A DNA stretch of 64,000 bases, taken from Microbacterium halophytorum (GTDB taxonomy: Bacteria; Actinomycetota; Actinomycetes; Actinomycetales; Microbacteriaceae). Where the stretch lies: positions 1-64,000 of the forward strand of contig NZ_PNFA01000005.1 in assembly GCF_002970975.1 (NCBI RefSeq), written 5' to 3'. How positions within the stretch are numbered: position 1 is the first letter of the stretch; every line of letters begins with the position of its first letter. A model generated the notes under the pieces. That model did not search any database. It was not told the DNA's origin and was given only the letters and a program-made list of their open reading frames with translations. Of the stretch, positions 34,668-41,551 are shown in pieces. Position numbers and translations under genes: made by a program.

Positions 34668-35871
34668 CGCTTCGCACCTCACAGGACTTGAGGCCGTTGA
34701 ACAACGTGAGCGCCTGCGCGTCAGTGAGGGAGGTCTGCTTTCCAGACGCCGATTGGTCCATCCACTCTTGAAGCAGCGAAGTTGCAGCTAACAGGTGCTC
34801 AACACGAGGCGTCGCGTCGGCTTCGTAGAAGTCGTCGCAATCCGCAGGCCTCAGGAGCGCGTATGCAAAGTCTTGCCGCGACACCCCGATCCCGTTGAGC
34901 TGCTGAAAGCTCAGCATCAACACGCCCGAGTTCGGGTGGCCACGCTCGTACGTCTCCTCGTACAGCGTCACATCGGACAAGTCCGCTCCCACGCGCGTGA
35001 GCACAGTTGACGCAGAGTGAATACCGTTCGCGATGTCCTCAATTCTCGTCGCGTGCGGCTCCGTCAAGCAGACTCTCGGTGCCACGCCAGCACAGGTGAA
35101 CGCGGGCTCAGCGCTCGGCACGAACGGACTCGGTCGAGAAAACTGGCCGAACGCCGGTCCAGCGACCATAATTAGGATCGCGACGCCGACGACGCTGCTC
35201 ACGCGGATCGCAAATGACGTCGTGCGCAGCGCTGCTAGCCCCGCGAGCAGGAACGAGCCCGTCACAACCAGCGCCGCGACGCAGGAGACGACGAGACCCG
35301 CGACACTGTACGAGAGCCCGACCAGCGAAATCGTGGCGCCGCCGACGTTGATCGGAACGATCGAGTCGGTCACGACGGCGACAAACCAGATTGAGTAACT
35401 AACGACTACCGCCAGCACCGCGCCCCAGGTTCGAGGAAACACACCAGCTATGGCGACACCGACCGCCACGGCCATCCCGATCGGCAGGAGTGCATACACG
35501 AACGGCTGCCACGCCACGGCACCAGACCCCGAGAAGAGCGCCGTCGCACAGAGCGCAACCCCGATAACCACGTAGTGCGCAAACGCGAAGACAACGGCAA
35601 TGCGCATCCACACGCGCACGACGAGCCGCCAGATGGCTCGATGAGTTCGCGCACCGAGCAGCGCCAGCACGTCGGGGCGTAGGAAGGAACGTGCCGTGAA
35701 CGCTGCTGATCCCGCGATCAAAGGCGACGTCACGTATAGCGCGCCGTTCACCCACTCAGCGGTGTATCCGAAAAGACCCAGCCAGCTGACGCGAGTCGTG
35801 ACCACCAGCGCATCCGCGAGGGCAACCAGCGCAACACCAATCAGGATTTCCCTCGACAGCCAGGCCTTCAT
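34639..35871 (-). CDS. ABC-type exporter permease with a large extracytoplasmic C-terminal domain
   Basis: A 410-residue membrane protein with about six transmembrane segments in residues 10-275, followed by about 135 residues without membrane segments. That tail contains several cysteines (FTCAGVAPRVCL, PADCDDF, KSCEVR) that could form disulfides outside the cell. Its start overlaps the stop of the ATPase gene by four bases, so the two form one transporter. ABC-2-type permeases usually lack such a tail, and no known family is recognised for it. The longer in-frame reading to 36003 runs through the ATPase gene in another frame and is rejected. Confidence 0.65.
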   Translation of the reverse strand: MKAWLSREILIGVALVALADALVVTTRVSWLGLFGYTAEWVNGALYVTSPLIAGSAAFTARSFLRPDVLALLGARTHRAIWRLVVRVWMRIAVVFAFAHYVVIGVALCATALFSGSGAVAWQPFVYALLPIGMAVAVGVAIAGVFPRTWGAVLAVVVSYSIWFVAVVTDSIVPINVGGATISLVGLSYSVAGLVVSCVAALVVTGSFLLAGLAALRTTSFAIRVSSVVGVAILIMVAGPAFGQFSRPSPFVPSAEPAFTCAGVAPRVCLTEPHATRIEDIANGIHSASTVLTRVGADLSDVTLYEETYERGHPNSGVLMLSFQQLNGIGVSRQDFAYALLRPADCDDFYEADATPRVEHLLAATSLLQEWMDQSASGKQTSLTDAQALTLFNGLKSCEVRSDVLSSTSAY

Positions 35872-36578
35872 TGCGAGCTCTCGGACGTCGACAGGTGCAG
35901 AACTGCGTCCGCGAACGTCGCCCGATCGGACACCCGCACCGCCTCGGCCGGCGTCCCGAGAAATCGAACCGAACCACCATTGAGCACGAGCACTCGATCG
36001 CACAGCTGCTCAAGATCCTCCGCGATATGACTTGTGATGATCGTCACCGCCGCGATGTCCTGCGTCCGAATGATCTGTCTCATCGTCTCGCGCTGCGCCA
36101 TGTCGACACCTGTCGTCGGCTCATCGAGGAGCAACACTCGGGGTTGCCCGACCAGCACAGCCGCGAAGCCTGCGCGCTGAGCGACTCCCCCTGACACATG
36201 ACGAAGCTTGACGTCAGCGAACTCTTCAAGCGCGACCGTGTGGACTGCATCGTTTACGCTCTTCTCACGTGCCGGCACTTTCTTCAACCATGCCGCATAA
36301 TCGATGAACTGCCGCACACTGAGGTCCTGTGGTAGGACGTAGCGTTGAGGAAGGTAGCCGACAGGCGAGGCTTTGCCTGTGGACCAAGATTCTATTCGTA
36401 TCGACGAATTGTGCCGCCATGACGCACGTTCGATCGCCCGCAGAAGTGTCGTCTTTCCGGCGCCGTTCGGGCCAGCGATTCCCAGAACTTCATCGCACGC
36501 GGCGAACGAAACAGAGTCGAGCAGTGTTTGTGTCCGAGCAGTGACAGAAAGATGCTCGACCGAAACGCGCGTCATCAT
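35868..36578 (-). CDS. ABC transporter ATP-binding protein of the island operon
   Basis: A 236-residue ATPase. Walker A is GPNGAGKTT, the Q-loop lies in GYLPQRYVLP, the signature is HVSGGVAQR (usual LSGGQxQR), Walker B is VLLLDEPTTGVD and the H-loop is TSHIAEDL. It belongs to the export type (ABC-2/drug/bacteriocin immunity-like). The start at 36578 overlaps the stop of the secreted-protein gene by one base (TGATG), so secreted protein and transporter are translationally coupled. Confidence 0.85.
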   Translation of the reverse strand: MMTRVSVEHLSVTARTQTLLDSVSFAACDEVLGIAGPNGAGKTTLLRAIERASWRHNSSIRIESWSTGKASPVGYLPQRYVLPQDLSVRQFIDYAAWLKKVPAREKSVNDAVHTVALEEFADVKLRHVSGGVAQRAGFAAVLVGQPRVLLLDEPTTGVDMAQRETMRQIIRTQDIAAVTIITSHIAEDLEQLCDRVLVLNGGSVRFLGTPAEAVRVSDRATFADAVLHLSTSESSQ

Positions 36579-37054
36579 CAGTACGTGACAGTCAGGAGAT
36601 GATCTGGCCCGCACCGTCCAGGCACGAGGAACGGCACGTCCGTGCATACCTTCGCAGACACGCGCGCCTTATCCGCCTGCAGATGCAGACGTTTCGCCGC
36701 TGTCGTGGTCTTATAGGATCCTGACGACGTCGCCGTGTGCCGTATTTGCCCAGCTGACTCGTATGCATAGCGCTGCTTCTGCGCGGAGTACTCATAGAAA
36801 TAGAAGTGATCCCACACGTAGATGCCGTGTTTTCCGATGATCCAACGATAGTGCGCACGGTCTTTCACATTGACCGTCGTGGCGTATGCGACTCCGTACC
36901 CCTTTCCGAGCTTTGCACCACTGCTTGTCTTGACGTAGCTAGCCTTTGAAGCGCTCGCCCAATACTTCGACGAAGCTTGCGCAGCCGGCGCTGCCAGCAG
37001 CAGTGCCGCAATGATGGCAACCGCCCCCAGAGCCAGCTTGACTCGATTTCTCAT
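36578..37054 (-). CDS. Small secreted protein of unknown function, first gene of the island operon
   Basis: A 158-residue protein with a clear Sec signal peptide (MRNRVKLALGAVAIIAALLL..., cleavage near AAQA-SS, residue 26-28). The mature part of about 130 residues is rich in Tyr, Ser, Lys and Ala (e.g. SSKYWASASKASYVKTSSGA), with two C-terminal cysteines (KVCTDV...GRCGPD). No family is recognised. GAGGAG lies six bases before the ATG. Direct coupling to an ABC ATPase/permease and a further membrane protein resembles bacteriocin-immunity or surface-stress operons. A lactococcin-972-like peptide was considered, but its hallmark motifs are not evident. GC is only about 48% in one hand-counted line. 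Confidence 0.7.
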   Translation of the reverse strand: MRNRVKLALGAVAIIAALLLAAPAAQASSKYWASASKASYVKTSSGAKLGKGYGVAYATTVNVKDRAHYRWIIGKHGIYVWDHFYFYEYSAQKQRYAYESAGQIRHTATSSGSYKTTTAAKRLHLQADKARVSAKVCTDVPFLVPGRCGPDHLLTVTY

Positions 37055-37210
37055 GCGCTGCTCCTCTGTCAGTGCCCGATATCAGAACTATGGAGACAGG
37101 CTCTACCGGTCGCGTCGCGCTCGCAATTCCGAAGTGCCGTGAATATTCAGTCGGCCGGATTGCTCGACCGATGTCTCGCTCACCCGCTCGGAGGGCCCCG
37201 GATTGCCACC

Positions 37211-37251
37211 GCCTCCGATGCGCCTCCGATGCGCCTCCGATGCGCCTCCGG
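37211..37251. repeat. 11-bp tandem repeat at the right edge of the island
   Basis: GCCTCCGATGC is repeated three times in full, followed by a partial fourth unit (GCCTCCGG) that runs straight into the right-hand 45-bp repeat. It lies in the non-coding 37055-37247 segment upstream of the island operon. Possible slippage or a recombination scar. Confidence 0.75.
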
Positions 37252-37292
37252 CCGGCCCTACACCGGCTGGTCGATCAGGGCCGCGAGTTCGT
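37248..37292. repeat. Right 45-bp direct repeat of the island (3' end of the mannitol regulator gene)
   Basis: Counterpart of 34042-34086 with two mismatches. This copy is attached to the full-length regulator gene and includes its stop codon (37258-37260 on the minus strand) and the downstream hairpin. The arrangement is that expected when a segment integrates at, or recombines into, the 3' end of a gene and regenerates it. Confidence 0.85.
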
Positions 37293-39162
37293 CGAGGAAC
37301 GCGGGCAGGTCCTCGGCCCTCCGCACGACCCGCGCGGAGTTGGCGGGGTCGGCGAACACGTCGACGAACTGCTCGAACACCGTCTGGAACGCCGCGCGGT
37401 CGGCCGCGCTGAACGCCGCCATCGCCACGACGTGCACCCGCTCGGTGCCCCACTCGATCGCCTGCTCGTTGACCGCGACCGCGATGGCCGTGCGGCTGGC
37501 CGACATCGTCATGGCGTGCGGCACCGCGAGCGACTCCGTGAACGCCGTCGAGCTGCGCCGCTCGCGCTCGATCGTGCTGTCGATGTACGCCTCGTCGATC
37601 ACGCCCTCGCGCACGAGCGCCGCACCGAGCATCCGGATGACGTCGCCCGGCGCCGACACCGGTGCGTTCCGGATGAACGCCCCCGGCGCGAACCAGCGCC
37701 CCATCTCGGCGCGCAGGCCGCTGAGCCGCCGCTGCCGGCGCACGCGCTGGGCCGCCTCCGAGACGCGCGCGATGTCGCGCGAGGTCAGGAACGGCTGGAT
37801 GCGCACGCGCCGGTCGCCGCCGTCAGGCCCGTCGATCGTCGTGAGCACGAGGTCGGCGTCGAGCGAGGCCCAGTCGGGCTCGTACCCCGTCTCGACGCCC
37901 GTGATCACGATCTCGTGGCCGAGCGCGCGTTCGAGGTGCGCGCGCAGCTGCAGGCGCAGGCCTTCGTAGCCGGGGCACACGAGCACGGCGGTGAGGGCGT
38001 CGTCGCCCGGCGCCTGGCCCGTCACGCTGCCGATGCGCATCGCGATGTCGGCGATCTCGTCGTCGGGGATCGGCACGCCGAGCTCGTCGGTGAGCTCGCT
38101 GGCGATCGACACCGCGATCTCGAACACGAGGGGCGACGAGAGCTTCACCGAGCGCGTCATGGGGTTGCGCGCCCCGACCCGCTCGCGCGAGCGGCGCACG
38201 ACGTTCTGCACGTGGTGCGCGAAGGAGGCCGCGAACTCCTCGCCGCCGAGGTCGACGCCGTACTCGTCCGCCGCGCGGGCGAGGGCCGCCCTGGCCGCGC
38301 CGTCGATCTCGGGGGGCGGGGCGGCTCCCGACTCGCCGCCGTCGACGAGAGCCGAGAGCACGACGCCCGCGAGGTGGCGGCGGTCCGCTCGCGCGAGCGG
38401 CGCGCCGAAGTGCTGCTCGGCGAGCACCGTCAGCGCACCGCCGACGATCGCCCGCTCCGGCCGGCCGTCGTCCGCGACATCCGGCAGCGCGTGGCCCCCG
38501 CCCGTGCGCGCCACCGCGATCGCGACGCGCAGCACGACCTCCGAGACGGCGAGCTCGTTGACCACGAAGCCGTCGCCCGTGAGCGCGTCGACGAGGTCGC
38601 GGCGGAAGCCCGCGGCACCGCCGGCGGGGATGCCCATCGCCTCGGCCGACCTCCCGAGCGCCTCCGCGTCGAACGCCCCTCCGCCGAGCTCGTCCAGCAC
38701 GAGGCGGGTGAGGAGCCGGCGCTTCGCGCGCTCCGTGCCCTCGAGCGCCAAGAGCCCGTCGTCGCGCGAGAGCCCGAGCTCGGTGCCCGACAGCTCGGCC
38801 CGCAGCCGCCGCAGGTCGGCCTCGACCGTCGCCTCGCTGACGTGCAGCTCCGTCGCCGCGTCGAACACGTCGACGCCCTCGCCCCGTTCGACGAGCATCC
38901 GGATGAGCCCCCGCACGCGCTCCCTGGGCGTGCTGCGCTCGACGCCTCGCAGACCGTCCCGGGCTCGCGCGGCGCCATCGCCGGCGCGGTAGCCGCTCGG
39001 GCCCGACTCGACGGCGCCCGGCGTGCGCGCGTTGATTGAGGTGACGTACGACCGCACGCTGCGAGGCGTGACGCCGATCCTGTCGGCGAGCTCGGCAGAG
39101 GTGACCCAGCCGCCCCTGTCCAGCAGGACGCCGAGCACGCGCGCCTGCCGTTGAACCGTCAT
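37258..39162 (-). CDS. mtlR: MtlR-like PRD-domain transcriptional activator (BglG family)
   Basis: A 634-residue multidomain regulator. Two N-terminal helix-turn-helix units (about residues 5-60 and 85-140) are followed by PRD1 and PRD2 (about 165-400), an EIIB-like domain (about 405-490; LVCPGYEG) and a C-terminal EIIA-like domain (about 500-634; active-site motif LAVPHAM). It should switch the mannitol PTS genes in response to PTS phosphorylation. PRD2 keeps one conserved His site (FAHHVQ), but its second site reads IAMRI with Arg, and PRD1 has no His at the usual position, so phospho-control is probably simplified. It is divergent from the PTS operon. The start at 39162 lacks a clear ribosome-binding site. 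Its 3' end carries the island repeat. Confidence 0.85.
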   Translation of the reverse strand: MTVQRQARVLGVLLDRGGWVTSAELADRIGVTPRSVRSYVTSINARTPGAVESGPSGYRAGDGAARARDGLRGVERSTPRERVRGLIRMLVERGEGVDVFDAATELHVSEATVEADLRRLRAELSGTELGLSRDDGLLALEGTERAKRRLLTRLVLDELGGGAFDAEALGRSAEAMGIPAGGAAGFRRDLVDALTGDGFVVNELAVSEVVLRVAIAVARTGGGHALPDVADDGRPERAIVGGALTVLAEQHFGAPLARADRRHLAGVVLSALVDGGESGAAPPPEIDGAARAALARAADEYGVDLGGEEFAASFAHHVQNVVRRSRERVGARNPMTRSVKLSSPLVFEIAVSIASELTDELGVPIPDDEIADIAMRIGSVTGQAPGDDALTAVLVCPGYEGLRLQLRAHLERALGHEIVITGVETGYEPDWASLDADLVLTTIDGPDGGDRRVRIQPFLTSRDIARVSEAAQRVRRQRRLSGLRAEMGRWFAPGAFIRNAPVSAPGDVIRMLGAALVREGVIDEAYIDSTIERERRSSTAFTESLAVPHAMTMSASRTAIAVAVNEQAIEWGTERVHVVAMAAFSAADRAAFQTVFEQFVDVFADPANSARVVRRAEDLPAFLDELAALIDQPV

Positions 39163-39188
39163 GGCATCACAGTCAACCATGCACAGCG

Positions 39189-39212
39189 GGGTTTCCGGTG
39201 GGGCGGAAACCC
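39189..39212. promoter_or_regulatory. Inverted repeat in the mtlR-PTS divergent promoter
   Basis: GGGTTTCCG-N6-CGGAAACCC, a perfect 9-bp-arm inverted repeat, lies between the divergent regulator and PTS genes. It is the best candidate for the MtlR binding site; a hairpin role is less likely this close to both 5' ends. Confidence 0.6.
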
Positions 39213-39276
39213 GCCTCCATTGCCACGGGCGCCGGTCGTCACCATGATGGGGAGCACAAGAGAGAGGTTCCGATCG

Positions 39277-39867
39277 ATGAGGATCATCGTGGTGTGCGGC
39301 GCGGGCGCTTCCAGCACCTTCGTCGCCGCTCGGCTGCAGGCCGCGGCCGACGCCGCAGGGCTCGACATCGAGGCCACGCCGGCCGCGCTCGCCGACCTGC
39401 CGTACTACGCGGGGCTCGCCGACGGCCTGCTGCTGGGCTCGCACCTCGCCGCGAGCGCGCGCATGCTGCCGGAGTTCGACGGCGTCCCCACCGAGGTCCT
39501 CCCCCACGACATCGCGACCGACCGCGACGGCAGCCGAGCGCTGTCGTTCGCGAGGCACATGCTCGCCCCGACCGGGGTGGGAACAACAGGAAAGGAAGCC
39601 GCCATGGCTACTCGCACCGTCACCATCGCCGCATCGCACGGCCTGCACGCCCGCCCCGCGAAGCTGTTCGCAGAGGCAGCGAAGAACTCAGGGCTGGACG
39701 TCACGGTCGCCAAGGGCGACGGCAAGCCCGCCAACGCCGCGAGCATCCTGGGCGTCATCGCCCTCGGCGCGAACCAGGGCGACGAGGTCACGCTGACGGT
39801 CGAGGGCGACGGTGCTGAGACCGTTCTCGACCAGCTGGCCGGCATGCTCGAGACCGACGCGGAGTGA
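39277..39867 (+). CDS. Fused PTS EIIB-like domain and HPr protein
   Basis: A 196-residue open frame without a stop between two PTS modules. Residues 1-95 are a small EIIB-like domain of the lactose/galactitol type with the phospho-cysteine at position 7 (IVVCGAGASSTF). Residues 96-109 are a linker (APTGVGTTGKEAA). Residues 110-196 are a complete HPr with His15 (own numbering). The upstream ribosome-binding site is AGAGAGG (39260-39266). A second good ribosome-binding site (AGGAAAGGAAG) lies inside the linker codons before the HPr ATG, so both a fusion and free HPr can be made. Whether the fusion is really produced is not known. It precedes ptsI, mtlA and mtlD. Confidence 0.75.
   Translation: MRIIVVCGAGASSTFVAARLQAAADAAGLDIEATPAALADLPYYAGLADGLLLGSHLAASARMLPEFDGVPTEVLPHDIATDRDGSRALSFARHMLAPTGVGTTGKEAAMATRTVTIAASHGLHARPAKLFAEAAKNSGLDVTVAKGDGKPANAASILGVIALGANQGDEVTLTVEGDGAETVLDQLAGMLETDAE
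39604..39867 (+). CDS. ptsH: HPr phosphocarrier protein (internal start)
   Basis: An 87-residue HPr encoded from an internal ATG in the same frame as the fusion above. The active site is SHGLHARPA with His15, and the regulatory serine region reads ANAASILG (Ser47). It takes the phosphate from EI and passes it to the EIIA domain of the mannitol transporter. AGGAAAGGAAG directly upstream makes independent translation very likely. The ptsI gene begins within ten bases of its end. Confidence 0.85.
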   Translation: MATRTVTIAASHGLHARPAKLFAEAAKNSGLDVTVAKGDGKPANAASILGVIALGANQGDEVTLTVEGDGAETVLDQLAGMLETDAE

Positions 39868-39872
39868 CCCGG

Positions 39873-41519
39873 ATGGTCGAGATCAGCGGAGTCGGTGTCG
39901 GTTCCGGTGTCGCGCACGGGCCCGTCGCGCTCATGGCGGCGCCCCTCGAGGCGCCCGCCGATGCGCCGTCGGAGCGCACGCCCGACGAGGAGAAGGCCGC
40001 CGTTTCGGCCGCGGTCTCGGCCGTCGCGGCCGAGCTGAACGCGCGCGGCGAGCGCGCGGGCGGCGCGGCGCAGGACGTGCTCGAGGCGCAGGCCATGATG
40101 GCAGAGGACCCGACGCTCGCCGAGGCCGTCGACGCGAAGATCGACGGCGGCTCGACGGGCGAGTACGCCGTGCACACGGCGTTCGCGGAGTTCGCGGCCC
40201 AGCTCGTCGAGCTCGGCGGCTACCTCGGCGAGCGGGCCGCCGACCTCGCCGACGTCGCGCAGCGCGTGATCGCGCACCTGCGCGGCGTCGCGGCGCCCGG
40301 CGTGCCCGAGCCCGGCCACCCGTTCGTGCTCGTCGCGCGGGACCTGGCCCCCGCCGACACCGCTCTGCTCGATCTCGACCAGGTCCTCGCCGTCGTCACG
40401 ACCGACGGGGGCCCGACCTCGCACACCGCGATCCTCGCCCGCGAGAAGGGCATCGTCGCCGTCGTCGGCACGGGCGAGCTCGAGCTCGCCGACGGCCAAG
40501 AGGTGCTCGTCGACGCGGCGAACGACCTCGTCGTCGCCGGCCCGACCGATGACCAACTCGCGGAGGCGGACAAACGTGCCGCGGCGCGCGCCGCCGCCGC
40601 GAACGCGCCGATCACCCCCGGCGCCCTCGCCGACGGCACCCTGGTGCCGCTGCTGGCGAACCTCGGCTCGCCGGACGGTGCGGCCGAGGCCGTCGAGCTG
40701 GGCGCGGAGGGCGTGGGCCTGTTCCGCACCGAGTTCCTCTTCCTCTCGGCCGACGAGGCACCGAGCGTCGAGAGCCAGACCGAGAGCTACCGGCAGCTGC
40801 TCGAGGCGTTCGCGGGCAAGAAGGTCGTCGTGCGCGCCCTCGACGCCGGCGCCGACAAGCCCCTGTCGTTCCTGACCGACGCCGACGAGGAGAACCCCGC
40901 CCTGGGCCGCCGCGGCATCCGGGCCCTGCAGCACCGCGAGAACGTGCTGCGCGATCAGCTCACGGCCCTCGCCGCCGCCGATGCCGCCACCGACGCCGAT
41001 CTCTGGGTCATGGCGCCGATGGTCGCCACCGTCGACGAGACCGAGTACTTCACGGCGCTCGCCGAAGAGCTCGGGCTGAAGACCGCTGGCGTCATGGTCG
41101 AGGTCCCGTCGAGCGCCCTGCTCGCCGACGACATCCTGCGCGTCGCCGACTTCGCCTCGATCGGCACGAACGACCTCGTGCAGTACACGATGGCGGCCGA
41201 CCGCCTCCTCGGCTCGGTCGCCCACCTGCAGAGCCCGTGGCACCCCGCCGCCCTGCGGCTCATCCGGATGGTCGCCGAGGGCGGCGCGAACAACGATAAG
41301 CCCGTCGGCGTCTGCGGCGAGGCCGCGGCCGACCCGCTCCTGGCCGTCGTGCTCGTCGGCCTTGGCGTGAAGACGCTGTCGATGTCGCCCTCGGCCCTCG
41401 CCGACGTGCGCGCCGAGCTCAAGCGCTACACGCTCGCCGATGCCGAGCGCATCGCCGCGGCGGCCATCGCCGCCGGCAACGCCGACGGCGCCAAGCGCGC
41501 CGCCCGCGCGGCCGCCTGA
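39873..41519 (+). CDS. ptsI: PTS enzyme I (phosphoenolpyruvate-protein phosphotransferase)
   Basis: A 548-residue EI, close to the usual 550-575. The phospho-histidine is in GGPTSHTAILAR (about residues 175-186), the PEP-binding signature is EGVGLFRTEFLFL (about 278), and the C-terminal catalytic cysteine is in GVCGEAA (about 480). It phosphorylates HPr with PEP. An overlapping GTG at 39864 (GTGA with the HPr stop) is an alternative start; the ATG at 39873 has GGAG at suitable spacing. The HPr/EI pair being inside the mannitol locus suggests this may be the cell's general PTS or a mannitol-dedicated set. Confidence 0.92.
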   Translation: MVEISGVGVGSGVAHGPVALMAAPLEAPADAPSERTPDEEKAAVSAAVSAVAAELNARGERAGGAAQDVLEAQAMMAEDPTLAEAVDAKIDGGSTGEYAVHTAFAEFAAQLVELGGYLGERAADLADVAQRVIAHLRGVAAPGVPEPGHPFVLVARDLAPADTALLDLDQVLAVVTTDGGPTSHTAILAREKGIVAVVGTGELELADGQEVLVDAANDLVVAGPTDDQLAEADKRAAARAAAANAPITPGALADGTLVPLLANLGSPDGAAEAVELGAEGVGLFRTEFLFLSADEAPSVESQTESYRQLLEAFAGKKVVVRALDAGADKPLSFLTDADEENPALGRRGIRALQHRENVLRDQLTALAAADAATDADLWVMAPMVATVDETEYFTALAEELGLKTAGVMVEVPSSALLADDILRVADFASIGTNDLVQYTMAADRLLGSVAHLQSPWHPAALRLIRMVAEGGANNDKPVGVCGEAAADPLLAVVLVGLGVKTLSMSPSALADVRAELKRYTLADAERIAAAAIAAGNADGAKRAARAAA

Positions 41520-41551
41520 CACCCGTTCTCCTCGAGAAAGCACACTTCGAC

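Noticed and set aside
36578..37054. Lactococcin 972-like bacteriocin
   Set aside because: Signal peptide and ABC genes fit, but the mature sequence is about twice as long and lacks the recognisable family pattern, so it is left as unknown.
37211..37251. Possible CRISPR-like array
   Set aside because: Units of 11 bp directly abut with no spacers; it is a simple tandem repeat.
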